Shown in pieces: positions 17,798 to 25,761 of a stretch of 64,000 bases of DNA (position 1 is its first letter; every line of letters begins with the position of its first letter). The translations under genes were made by a program, and so were the position numbers. The stretch comes from an uncultured Bacilli bacterium (lineage in GTDB: Bacteria > Bacillota_I > Bacilli_A > ML615J-28 > CAG-313). The DNA lies in NCBI GenBank assembly GCA_934098295.1, contig CAKONV010000001.1:1-64000 (forward strand). The letters are read 5' to 3'. The notes under the pieces are model-generated. The model worked only from the letters and a program-made list of their open reading frames with translations. It ran no database searches and was not told where the DNA came from.

Positions 17798-19552
17798 TTA
17801 ATTTTTTTTAATATTATAATACTTTCTATACATTAAATAATATAAACCTCTCAAATTTAATAATTCTATTTGACTACCTAACTCATAACTCTTATTTTCA
17901 CCTAAAACCAAAATTTTATCCGAATAATCACAAAATCCCAAACGATGTGATACCATAATTATAATGTTATTTTTCTTTTTTTCTAGTAATGAATGGTAAA
18001 ATTCATTTTCAACTAATTGTGATAAATTTGAAGATGGTTCATCCAAAACAAGTAATTCACTATTTTTGTATAATACTCTCGTTAATAATAACTGCTGAAT
18101 TTCTCCGCCTGAAAAGTTTACGCCATTCTCATCAAGTTTAGTTGAATAACTATCAAAAAAATTCATATTGCGTTTTTTCATGACATCCATAAATAATACT
18201 TTTTCTGCAACATGTGTTGCTCTATTCTTATTAAAATCAAATGCTGAAATATTGTCTTTTAAAGCATATGGAAGTAATATATCGTTTTGGAAAAGACAAG
18301 ATAGTTTTTCATAGTAACTATTCAAATCGATATCATTTAAATTCTTGTGATTTATCAAAATATACCCTGATGTAGGCTTTAAAAATCTCAATAATAATTT
18401 AATAATGGTACTTTTACCAATGCCATTTTTACCAACTATTGTTAATGACTCACCTCTTGAAATAAATAGTGATAAATTATTTATTATATTTTCCTTTGAA
18501 TCAGAATATCTAAATGATACATTTTTAAACTCTATATTCATTATTTCATTTACTATATATTTTTTAGAACTTTGTTTAGACATTTTCATAAAAGAACTAT
18601 AGTCTTTAAAATATAAAGAATTATTTAATAATCCAGTAATGGACCACAAAATAGCTTTCAGGCATAAAGTAAATGATGTAATTGTAGATATATACAGTGT
18701 AAATTTATTTACATTTATAATATTATTGATTGTAATAATAGTTATAAATGCATAAATCAACCCTAACTGAAATATATAAATAATATTATCAATATAATCT
18801 AATTTGCAATTTTTTTTAAATATATTTTTATTTACTTTTTCACCTTTTTCAATAATTTCTTCAGTTTCAGTTTTAAACCAGTATTCAGCTTTATATTGTC
18901 TAATTTCTTTTGCAAATTGATTATCCCACATGATTCCAAACATATAAAATAATTTTCTAGTTATTGGTGTTAGTGTAGACTTTTCATAATATATACCAAT
19001 ATTAAGTTTATTTTTTATTAACACATTAAGAATTGCAACCATCAATACAAAACAAATAATAATTAAAGAAAAAAAATCTAGCAAAAAAATTAAACCTATT
19101 ATAGTAATAATGTTTTGAAAAACATTTATGTATTTATTATAAGCATTAGTAATACCATATTCCATAATAAAATTTTTTGATCTATTAAATTTGTTTATAT
19201 ATTCATCATTAATAGTATCATTATCAGCATTCACATACTTTTCAATTATTTGTGATAATTCTATTTTTCTCTCATTAAGTATATATTTTTTTTCTTTATA
19301 AGATAACACATCTATGATAATATGAATAAAAAATTCAATAGTAATTAGCAAAATAATATTTTCAATGATTGCAAAGGTATTATTTATATAATTATCAATT
19401 ATAATTTTATTTAAAATAGGTATTATCAATGTAGCGAGGGAACCAAGAATGATTTTCATTGTTGATAAAATCAATATTTTTTTATTACTAATAATTTTTT
19501 TATTAATGAACAATAAATATTGCATAAAAATTTTATTATTTTTCTTAAACAT
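17798..19552 (-). CDS. ABC exporter subunit (membrane plus ATPase), peptide operon, second copy
   Basis: An ABC half-transporter of 584 residues from the preferred start. The N-terminal transmembrane domain has about six helices; the ATPase domain carries GKNGIGKST (Walker A), NFSGGEIQQ (signature) and LLVLDEPSSNLS (Walker B). The start is ATG at 19552, where AAGGAGATAT lies just upstream and overlaps the preceding gene's end by 8 bases; a longer frame to 19609 would overlap by 65 bases and has no SD. It probably forms a heterodimer with the adjacent ABC protein to export the mature peptide. No N-terminal C39 peptidase domain is present, so leader removal must be done elsewhere. Confidence 0.88.
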   Translation of the reverse strand: MFKKNNKIFMQYLLFINKKIISNKKILILSTMKIILGSLATLIIPILNKIIIDNYINNTFAIIENIILLITIEFFIHIIIDVLSYKEKKYILNERKIELSQIIEKYVNADNDTINDEYINKFNRSKNFIMEYGITNAYNKYINVFQNIITIIGLIFLLDFFSLIIICFVLMVAILNVLIKNKLNIGIYYEKSTLTPITRKLFYMFGIMWDNQFAKEIRQYKAEYWFKTETEEIIEKGEKVNKNIFKKNCKLDYIDNIIYIFQLGLIYAFITIITINNIINVNKFTLYISTITSFTLCLKAILWSITGLLNNSLYFKDYSSFMKMSKQSSKKYIVNEIMNIEFKNVSFRYSDSKENIINNLSLFISRGESLTIVGKNGIGKSTIIKLLLRFLKPTSGYILINHKNLNDIDLNSYYEKLSCLFQNDILLPYALKDNISAFDFNKNRATHVAEKVLFMDVMKKRNMNFFDSYSTKLDENGVNFSGGEIQQLLLTRVLYKNSELLVLDEPSSNLSQLVENEFYHSLLEKKKNNIIIMVSHRLGFCDYSDKILVLGENKSYELGSQIELLNLRGLYYLMYRKYYNIKKN

Positions 19553-21341
19553 TACATATCTCCTTCTCTTGCTGCATATACAAATCATAAAAGTATTTTT
19601 TATTATCAATTAATTCCTTAAATGTTCCAGTTTCAATAATTTTTCCATCTTTAATTACAACTATTCTAGACAATTTATTTATGGCATTAAATCGATGTGA
19701 GATCATAATAACGACATCATAGTTAATATTATTAATTATTTTATTACATACGTTTATCTCATCTATTATTGAAAGATTAGAATATGGCTCATCAAGAACA
19801 GCAATTTTATTAGATTTAAAGGCAGAGCGGCAAATAGCAACTTTTTGTGATTGACCAGTCGACAATTCTACACTATTTTCATAATAACCAGTACCTATTA
19901 TTGTATGTATATTTTTATCAAGTGAATAAATTGCATCATATAAATCTATATTTTTCATAAGTAAATTAATTTTACTATTATCTTCGATAAATTTATTATT
20001 TTTCATTGCAATATTTTCACATATTTGAAAATTATATATGTTGAAATCTTGAAAAACTGGTGCAAATATTGAAATATATAAATTATAATCAATTTCATTA
20101 ATATTAATTCCATTTAATAAAATTTTCCCCTTAGTTGGTTCATAAAGTCGCAATAGCAATTTTATTAATGTTGTCTTACCAGAACCATTTAATCCAACTA
20201 AATAAATTGAATCACCACTTTTTATTCTAAGATTAATATTTTTTAAAGCATAATCATTTGAATTATTATACCTAAAATAAACATTTACAAATTCAAATTC
20301 AAAATTAGAATTCACATCAAATTTTTTTGTTCCATTTTTTTTCATCTTATTAGGTTGCTCAATAAAATCTATAAAATCATTTACATATTTAGCATTATCA
20401 TTTAATCCCAGTAAAAAATAAAAAAATGATGAACAAGATGAAGAAAGTAAAAAAGTGATAGATATATAAAAAATAAAATCTCCTAACAATAAACTATTAT
20501 CAATTTTAAATAATTTTATAACCACAATTAAATATACAAATATTTTTTGAATAAAATTCAATATTTCATCAAACATTTGTTTTCTTAAGTAAAGCTGAGA
20601 AACCTTTAAATTATATTTATTTTCAAAATTCAAATTTTCTAAATATTTTTTATATAAAAACAGATTAAACTTATTAATTTTACTTTTTTTTAATGCTAAC
20701 ACATTACTCAAAATTTTATTTAGTTCATTTTGTTCTTGATTAATAAAAATAGACTGTTCATATAAGTTTCTTTCATTCTTTTTTGTTAAAAAATCATTTA
20801 ATATTCGAAAAATAACACAAACAGCTATAATAATGATCACATAAATGTTTAAAAATGACAAAAACACACTACAATAAATAATTTTAATAATAGATTCGAA
20901 TATTCCACCCAAAGAATTTTTAATTCCATCTACATTTTTTGAATTCCATGTAATTACTTTCCTTGCTTTTTCTTTTTTTAAAGATATTTCATAATCATCA
21001 ATATATTCCAAATCCATGTTCATTATTTTTTCAGCAAAAATCATATATTGTTTTTTTATTATATGCTCTTTTTTATTGCTAATTATTCCATCAAGTATAA
21101 TAGTAATACTTGAAGTAAAAAGATAAATTATCAAAAATATAAACATTATTTTCCAACAAAATTCACCATTATTATAGTATATATCATCAACTATAGTTTT
21201 TGAAAATAATGATATAATTAATGGAGAAAAAGCACTAGTTAAAATAGACACAAATAATAGTGTCAATAACCACTTTTCAGTTTGATTGCATATTTTTATT
21301 AAAAAAGTAATACTTCGCTTAATTTTATACATATTTATCAC
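19545..21341 (-). CDS. ABC exporter subunit (membrane plus ATPase), peptide operon, first copy
   Basis: A 598-residue ABC half-transporter: a membrane domain in residues about 20-310, then an ATPase domain with GLNGSGKTT (Walker A), a variant signature LSTGQSQK in place of LSGGQ, and IAVLDEPYSNLS (Walker B). The weakened signature is common in one half of heterodimeric exporters, supporting pairing with the next gene. It starts 4 bases inside the end of the subtilisin-like gene (ATGA-type overlap) and its own end overlaps the following ABC gene by 8 bases. Export of the modified peptide is inferred from context. Confidence 0.9.
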   Translation of the reverse strand: MINMYKIKRSITFLIKICNQTEKWLLTLLFVSILTSAFSPLIISLFSKTIVDDIYYNNGEFCWKIMFIFLIIYLFTSSITIILDGIISNKKEHIIKKQYMIFAEKIMNMDLEYIDDYEISLKKEKARKVITWNSKNVDGIKNSLGGIFESIIKIIYCSVFLSFLNIYVIIIIAVCVIFRILNDFLTKKNERNLYEQSIFINQEQNELNKILSNVLALKKSKINKFNLFLYKKYLENLNFENKYNLKVSQLYLRKQMFDEILNFIQKIFVYLIVVIKLFKIDNSLLLGDFIFYISITFLLSSSCSSFFYFLLGLNDNAKYVNDFIDFIEQPNKMKKNGTKKFDVNSNFEFEFVNVYFRYNNSNDYALKNINLRIKSGDSIYLVGLNGSGKTTLIKLLLRLYEPTKGKILLNGININEIDYNLYISIFAPVFQDFNIYNFQICENIAMKNNKFIEDNSKINLLMKNIDLYDAIYSLDKNIHTIIGTGYYENSVELSTGQSQKVAICRSAFKSNKIAVLDEPYSNLSIIDEINVCNKIINNINYDVVIMISHRFNAINKLSRIVVIKDGKIIETGTFKELIDNKKYFYDLYMQQEKEICNV

Positions 21342-23149
21342 TCTCTAAAAAAGTTGACTATATTTTTACTGATTCTTATTATTGACTTTTTATTAGTAAC
21401 ATCAAAGCATGGTTTTCGCGTAAGTAATTTTATTTTATTAATATACATGTTGATTATTTTATTTGAGGCTTTTTTTGTGTTATTTCCATATACACTCCAT
21501 TTTTCATAATTGTAATATGGAAATAATGCAATGCAAACTATTTTAGAATTAAATATGCTTTCTAAATATTTAATAGTTCTTGAAACATATTTAATTTCAT
21601 CATTTATTGTGACTGATAATATAAAACAATCAGGCGCCGTTCCTAATAAAAACTCATATTGAAAAATCGGATAAAATTTTAATGCTCCACTCATCAATGG
21701 CACACTTTGTGACTGCGATGCAACAAAAATTAAATCTGGATTATTTAATTCCATTTTTTTCATTAATAAATTAATATATGAAATTGAATTATATCCTTGC
21801 AACGATACAGTTTTTTCATAACCAATTGGGTATACATAATTAATACCTAATAATTCACCATTAGGTTCAGTACCTAAAGAATTAACTTTATATCCACTGC
21901 TTTCAAATAATTCCATTAATTTTAACATTAATGTGTACTTACCCTGTCTTTGACCAGTACCAAAAATTCCTACTACTGGAGTTGAAATTTCATACAATTT
22001 TCCAAAATTATTAATCGTATAGTCGTTTCCAACAGAAGGGAAATATAATTTCAATCCTTCATTTTTCATTTTGGTTATATAACGGTCATCTACTTTAAAA
22101 AAACAAAAGATATTTTTTCGAAACATAATGGCTTTTTCTATAAAATAGTTCAAAAAATCAAATTTAATAATTGTTGATAGTTCATTAACATGCCCTAATA
22201 TTATAGTATCAAAATCACTATTCCAATCAATAGATTCATAATTTAATATTTTATCATTATAATCTATATCAGGAAAAATTTCGCTAGCCATTTTTCCAAT
22301 ATGACCTAAATATTTTACATCATAAAACGCTACTTCAAATTTTAATCTATTTTTAAATCTTATTAATGGAAATATTTCTTTATTAAATGGAAAAGTTATT
22401 GCTTTTTTAATTAAAAAATTGAGTTGTTTGCCGTTTAAATCTAAGTTATTAAAAGTTATTATTTTTTTTGAACTTTCTTTTAATTTAGCCATTATTTCAT
22501 CAATTGAGAGTTTATAACCGTTTTGATTTATAATAGATAGCACTTTAAGTGTTATATAAGGCGTTATAAAACTAAAACCAGAAACAATTTCATATTTATC
22601 ATTATTACATTTAATCTTCTGTTCTCTTATTGATCCTATTACATTGACTATACTATTTTCGACAAAATCATATTCATACACTTTTAGATCAGCACTTGAT
22701 GCGTCAACACCAATTACATTATCAAATGCTGCAGGATAAGAAACAATGCCATTATTATCAAATGCGGAAACCAAAATAACTTTTTTTTCTGTCAATAATG
22801 AACAAATTTTATATAAATCGGTTAAATTATTATAATAATTTATACCTAAACTAATATTAACTATTTTACACCTAATATTATCATACACATACTTTAGTGC
22901 ATACAATAATAAATCTGGATTAACTTTTTTACCTTCATAAATTTTTATATTAAATATTTTGCTAAGCGGAACTTCCTTATTAATGATAGAATTAATTGCT
23001 GTACCATGACCTATTTCATCTTTAAATTTTTTAGATATCAAAATTTTATCTTTATGTTTTGTTATAGAAATTCCTTTAGTTTTAAATAATGAGTTAAAAC
23101 CACTATCTATCACTACAATGTCATATTCAAAAGATTCAATATTATCCAC
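21338..23149 (-). CDS. Subtilisin-like (S8) protease fused to a DUF1611-like P-loop domain
   Basis: The N-terminal third is an S8 peptidase. Counted from the far ATG, IDSG (Asp26), GHGTA (His59), oxyanion Asn144 in SAFDNNG and SGFSFITP (Ser204) give a complete catalytic set. From about residue 390, VVGIFGTGQRQGKYTL resembles the P-loop of DUF1611-type proteins, followed by SLGTEPNGELLG and PDLIFVASQSQSVPL. No signal peptide is seen, so it acts inside the cell. Two starts are possible: ATG at 23182, or GTG at 23149 with GGAG 9 bases upstream. I prefer the GTG, which overlaps the second precursor gene by only 8 bases; the ATG would overlap by 41. The likely role is leader cleavage plus a nucleotide-dependent step in peptide maturation. 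Confidence 0.78.
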   Translation of the reverse strand: MDNIESFEYDIVVIDSGFNSLFKTKGISITKHKDKILISKKFKDEIGHGTAINSIINKEVPLSKIFNIKIYEGKKVNPDLLLYALKYVYDNIRCKIVNISLGINYYNNLTDLYKICSLLTEKKVILVSAFDNNGIVSYPAAFDNVIGVDASSADLKVYEYDFVENSIVNVIGSIREQKIKCNNDKYEIVSGFSFITPYITLKVLSIINQNGYKLSIDEIMAKLKESSKKIITFNNLDLNGKQLNFLIKKAITFPFNKEIFPLIRFKNRLKFEVAFYDVKYLGHIGKMASEIFPDIDYNDKILNYESIDWNSDFDTIILGHVNELSTIIKFDFLNYFIEKAIMFRKNIFCFFKVDDRYITKMKNEGLKLYFPSVGNDYTINNFGKLYEISTPVVGIFGTGQRQGKYTLMLKLMELFESSGYKVNSLGTEPNGELLGINYVYPIGYEKTVSLQGYNSISYINLLMKKMELNNPDLIFVASQSQSVPLMSGALKFYPIFQYEFLLGTAPDCFILSVTINDEIKYVSRTIKYLESIFNSKIVCIALFPYYNYEKWSVYGNNTKKASNKIINMYINKIKLLTRKPCFDVTNKKSIIRISKNIVNFFRE

Positions 23150-23309
23150 ATTTATTAGCTCCACAACATGCGAATGATCCATTACAACAATTTTCAGAAC
23201 CTACACTATCAGCAATTTTTATAGTATATAAAGATAAAAATTGCTCTTTATTTTTTCTAAGTGAAAATATTTTTAGTTTTTTAGTTTTTTTATTTAATTT
23301 AAACAACAT
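23142..23309 (-). CDS. Cys-rich RiPP precursor peptide B (55 aa)
   Basis: A small gene of 55 codons plus TAA. The N-terminal part is a Lys-rich leader (KLNKKTKKLKIF, then LSLYTIKIADSVG) and the C-terminal core is SENCCNGSFACCGANKCG with five Cys. It aligns with precursor A in TIK...(E)xCCNGxxxCC. The ATG at 23309 lies inside the end of precursor A (16-base overlap), and GGTGATC just upstream matches seven bases of the extended SD, so translation is coupled. Its end overlaps the protease gene. I infer the substrate of the radical SAM maturase; the cleavage site probably follows the SVG or SE region. Confidence 0.8.
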   Translation of the reverse strand: MLFKLNKKTKKLKIFSLRKNKEQFLSLYTIKIADSVGSENCCNGSFACCGANKCG

Positions 23310-23410
23310 CCTTGATCACCATTACAACAACTTTCATTACCTTTTGTTGCTCCATAAAATTTTATTGTTTGTTTACTTTTTTTAATTAATTTAATTTTTT
23401 TAATTTTCAT
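23294..23410 (-). CDS. Cys-rich RiPP precursor peptide A (38 aa)
   Basis: A 38-codon gene with a strongly basic leader (MKIKKIKLIKKSK), a bridge QTIKFYGATKG and a C-terminal core NESCCNGDQGCCLN with four Cys in two pairs. The SD AAAGGAG is 7 bases before the ATG, and the start overlaps the ACP gene end by 11 bases. The placement between ACP/maturase and protease/transporters, and the shared CCNGxxxCC core with precursor B, support a ribosomally made peptide substrate. Two related precursors could give a two-component product or two variants. Confidence 0.82.
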   Translation of the reverse strand: MKIKKIKLIKKSKQTIKFYGATKGNESCCNGDQGCCLN

Positions 23411-23642
23411 TTTTTTGCTCCTTTATCAATTTATTTATATTATCTAAATACATTTGCATGGTTAAAAAATTGTCTATAGTTAATAAGTTATCTGGAATAA
23501 CTATATTTAATTCTTCTTCTAAACACACTATAATGGAGATAAATGTTAATGAATCAAAATCCAAAATAGCATTTGCATTTTCAACTTCTATACCATTTTC
23601 ATTTAATACTTTTATTATAATTGATTCTATATCATTTTTCAT
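23400..23642 (-). CDS. Acyl carrier protein of the peptide maturation operon
   Basis: An 80-residue acidic protein with the carrier-protein fold and the phosphopantetheine site FDSLTFI (Ser31, DSL motif), then EELNIVIPDN typical of helix III. It starts one base after the radical SAM gene, with GGAGG inside that gene's last codons, so the two are coupled. It differs from a housekeeping AcpP in context: no fatty-acid genes are nearby. I recall a family named 'peptide maturation system acyl carrier-related protein' in clostridial radical SAM peptide cassettes, which fits. The loaded acyl group is unknown and no adenylating enzyme or phosphopantetheinyl transferase is in the window. Confidence 0.88.
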   Translation of the reverse strand: MKNDIESIIIKVLNENGIEVENANAILDFDSLTFISIIVCLEEELNIVIPDNLLTIDNFLTMQMYLDNINKLIKEQKNEN

Positions 23643-23643
23643 C

Positions 23644-24990
23644 TTAAACCTCCAAAATGTCTATTTCATTTCTTAAAGATTTACATCTTAAATGAGCTTT
23701 TAGCATTTCTTTTATCGGTAAACAAGTAGTAATTTTTCTTATATTATTCATATAAGGACAAGTCCCTCCACAACATAGAGGATATATATAGCAATCATAA
23801 CACTTTTCATTGGTACTATTCTTAACAATCCACTTACTGAGTTTCACTTGATCAATTACCATTTTTCCATTTTTTTCAATATATCCTATATCATTCATAT
23901 CTTTATATAAATGATTGTACGAAGCCAATGAACATTTTTGTATAATTCCATCATAATTAATTAAAAAACCATTTTTAAGATTAGCTTCGCACAAACCATA
24001 AATTGGTGCAAATTCTAAACTTTCAGCAGAATAAAAACCTTTTTCAAAAGCTATATCATACCATTTTTTATAATATTCTTCTTCATTTGAAATAATTTCA
24101 ACATCACTTTCTTTAATACGTTCTCCTCCCCAATTACGTACACCTTGAAAATATACATTAAACCTTTTATCATTGGCAAAATATTGTGACATTGTATCTA
24201 AATGTTCATTTAAATATTTTTCTACTAGTGGTGTCATATTTGCACGAATGCCAATTTTAAATGTGGAAGACCTAATATTTTGCTTTATTTGAATTAAATT
24301 ATATAAAATCTTCTCATATGAATCATTATTTCTATAATGTGGTCTCTGATGGTTGTGTGATATCGTGTTACCATCTAAACATATTTGATAAGATAAAATT
24401 CTATTACTAATTAATTTTTTAAATGTCTCCAAATCAAGCTCGTAACCATTTGTTGATATTAAACCAATAAGTGGTTTTCCATATTTTTTGCATAAAACAT
24501 TAATTTTTTCAGTCATTCTGACAACTCTTTCTTTTTCGAGTAATGGCTCACCTCCAAACCAATTCAACCGAATATATTTATAATATTTTATATTTTTATC
24601 TAGAAAACTAATAATTGCATTTTCTGTTTCAACATTCATAGTTTGCGGTTTAGGTGTTTCATAACAATAAATGCACCTAAAATTACAATAATTTGTAGGA
24701 AGTATTGTTATGTATAACCAATCTTGTGAATAAATATGTGTATTTAATTTTAAATTTACAATTTTTGACAAGTCTTCACATTCTTCTACATAAAATTTCT
24801 TATCATACAATTGCCTAATAATTTTGTTATTATAGTCATAATCTATTACATTATTTTTAAAAATGTTTATAAATAACGGAAAATCTTTTTTATAAATTTT
24901 CAAATATTGCTGATTAAGCGTATTAAATATAATATAATCCCCATATTTATCGTATTCTTCAACATAATATTTAGTCTTAATTAATTTCAT
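23644..24990 (-). CDS. Radical SAM/SPASM peptide maturase
   Basis: A 448-residue enzyme. Residues about 1-85 form an N-terminal region of the kind that may bind leader peptides. The radical SAM cluster is CNFRCIYC (Cys102, Cys106, Cys109) after the strand LYITILPTN. WFGGEPLL and QICLDGN follow the usual order. The C-terminal SPASM-like part has many Cys: YGLCEANLKNGF, GIIQKCSLAS, NEKCYDCYIYPLCCGGTCPY, ITTCLPI and LRCKS. It resembles the CcpM-type Cys-rich peptide maturases (family name from memory). The reaction is probably a thioether or C-C/C-S crosslink on the precursor cores. It is the first gene of the operon, with AAAGGAG before the ATG. Confidence 0.92.
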   Translation of the reverse strand: MKLIKTKYYVEEYDKYGDYIIFNTLNQQYLKIYKKDFPLFINIFKNNVIDYDYNNKIIRQLYDKKFYVEECEDLSKIVNLKLNTHIYSQDWLYITILPTNYCNFRCIYCYETPKPQTMNVETENAIISFLDKNIKYYKYIRLNWFGGEPLLEKERVVRMTEKINVLCKKYGKPLIGLISTNGYELDLETFKKLISNRILSYQICLDGNTISHNHQRPHYRNNDSYEKILYNLIQIKQNIRSSTFKIGIRANMTPLVEKYLNEHLDTMSQYFANDKRFNVYFQGVRNWGGERIKESDVEIISNEEEYYKKWYDIAFEKGFYSAESLEFAPIYGLCEANLKNGFLINYDGIIQKCSLASYNHLYKDMNDIGYIEKNGKMVIDQVKLSKWIVKNSTNEKCYDCYIYPLCCGGTCPYMNNIRKITTCLPIKEMLKAHLRCKSLRNEIDILEV

Positions 24991-25206
24991 ATTACTCCTT
25001 TTTATTCATTCTAATTTAAATATTTCAATAAGTTACAACTAAAATAAATTTGTTAGTATCAATTTATGTAACTCACTAGTAAAGATTAAAGAAAAATAAT
25101 TATTACTTAGAATGTTTTTTAATTATTAAATTTTTGTGTTTTAAACAATATAATTGTAGTAATTAATTTAAATCACATGGTCAAACAAAAAGATATACTT
25201 GACTAA

Positions 25207-25242
25207 TTAGATAAATAAATGAAATTTTAACAAAGTTATCAT
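25207..25242 (-). CDS. Possible 11-aa leader peptide MITLLKFHLFI
   Basis: An 11-codon ORF preceded by GGGGGAG at 7 bases, the strongest SD in this stretch, about 60 bases after a predicted promoter and 216 bases before the maturase gene. It is hydrophobic. It could be a leader peptide controlling the operon, a signalling peptide or chance. No downstream frame continues it. Confidence 0.3.
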   Translation of the reverse strand: MITLLKFHLFI

Positions 25243-25302
25243 ATTGTCTCCCCCTTCTATAATAGTAACAGATTAATCAAACTTTAAATTATTTTAGTTG
25301 TT

Positions 25303-25331
25303 ATTTTATGTGAATTTTGCATTTATTACAA
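25303..25331 (-). promoter_or_regulatory. Predicted promoter of the peptide operon
   Basis: Minus strand: TTGTAA (25326-25331), a 17-base spacer and TAAAAT (25303-25308). It is the best match between the small-RNA terminator and the maturase gene and would give a leader of about 300 bases. Confidence 0.5.
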
Positions 25332-25484
25332 TAAAATACTAATAAATATATATTTTAATATTAATTTTGAAAACTTTTTTAGGTAATGTAAAAATTTTGT
25401 ATAATTTTTTTCTATTAAAATTATTTATTAATTTTTTAATTCTAAGAATCTATTGAAGTTTCAAAAACATTTGATTATATAATC

Positions 25485-25577
25485 AAAAAATGCTCTCTTT
25501 TCCTAAAGAGAGCTGGTTTCTGCTTAACAAATGTTTTTTAAAAATGTCCCCATGCAAACTTAGGAATTACGATTGCA
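25485..25577 (-). ncRNA. Small RNA candidate
   Basis: A near-consensus promoter at 25583-25611 leads into about 90 bases that end in a 9-bp perfect hairpin (25492-25513, loop AGGA on the RNA) followed by a T run at 25485-25490. ATGCAA and TTGCAT near the 5' end can also pair. No ORF with a convincing SD lies inside. I could not match it to 6S, SRP, tmRNA or a known riboswitch. It is either an independent small RNA or a terminated leader upstream of the peptide operon. Confidence 0.5.
25492..25513 (-). terminator. Terminator of the small-RNA candidate
   Basis: GCTCTCTTT pairs perfectly with AAAGAGAGC around a 4-base loop, and the minus-strand transcript continues with ATTTTTTG. Confidence 0.85.
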
Positions 25578-25582
25578 TTTTA

Positions 25583-25611
25583 ATTATAACATAATAAAAT
25601 AAATAATGCAA
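25583..25611 (-). promoter_or_regulatory. Strong promoter of the small-RNA candidate
   Basis: Minus strand: TTGCAT (25606-25611), a 17-base spacer and TATAAT (25583-25588). It sits about 80 bases past the DUF402 terminator. Confidence 0.75.
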
Positions 25612-25691
25612 ACGTTTTGTTAATTTTTACTTTTTTCAACTAATTTAGTTAAATTTTATGGAAGTTAATACATCTGTTTGTATAAAGGGGG

Positions 25692-25736
25692 AAAACAAAA
25701 AAACACACTAAAGTTGTTTAACATCTTTAATGTGCT
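25692..25736 (-). terminator. Terminator after the DUF402 gene
   Basis: CACATTAAAG pairs with CTTTAGTGTG (one wobble) around an 11-base loop and is followed by TTTTTTTG on the minus strand. Confidence 0.85.
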
Positions 25737-25761
25737 TTTTATAAATACATTAATATCTTTA

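Larger units (their letters stand above)
24991..25761. other. Long A/T-rich non-coding region upstream of the peptide operon
   Basis: 771 bases without a full-size gene. It holds, from right to left, the DUF402 terminator (25692-25736), a 13-bp inverted repeat AACTAA-T-TTAGTT (25638-25650), a promoter and small-RNA candidate ending in a terminator (25485-25611), a second promoter (25303-25331), an 11-codon ORF with a strong SD (25207-25242), and a weak hairpin just before the maturase gene (AGTTACA/TGTAACT, about 25030-25075). Nothing else is recognised. Confidence 0.7.

Noticed and set aside
19553..19609. Longer N-terminus of the second ABC exporter
   Set aside because: It overlaps the preceding gene by 65 bases and has no SD; the ATG at 19552 follows AAGGAGATAT.
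23150..23182. ATG at 23182 as start of the subtilisin-like gene
   Set aside because: It gives a 41-base overlap with precursor B and lacks a good SD, while GTG at 23149 has GGAG 9 bases upstream. Kept only as an alternative.
25606..25620. cre-like site near the small-RNA promoter
   Set aside because: Only the left half matches the CcpA consensus; the right half does not, so it is not supported.
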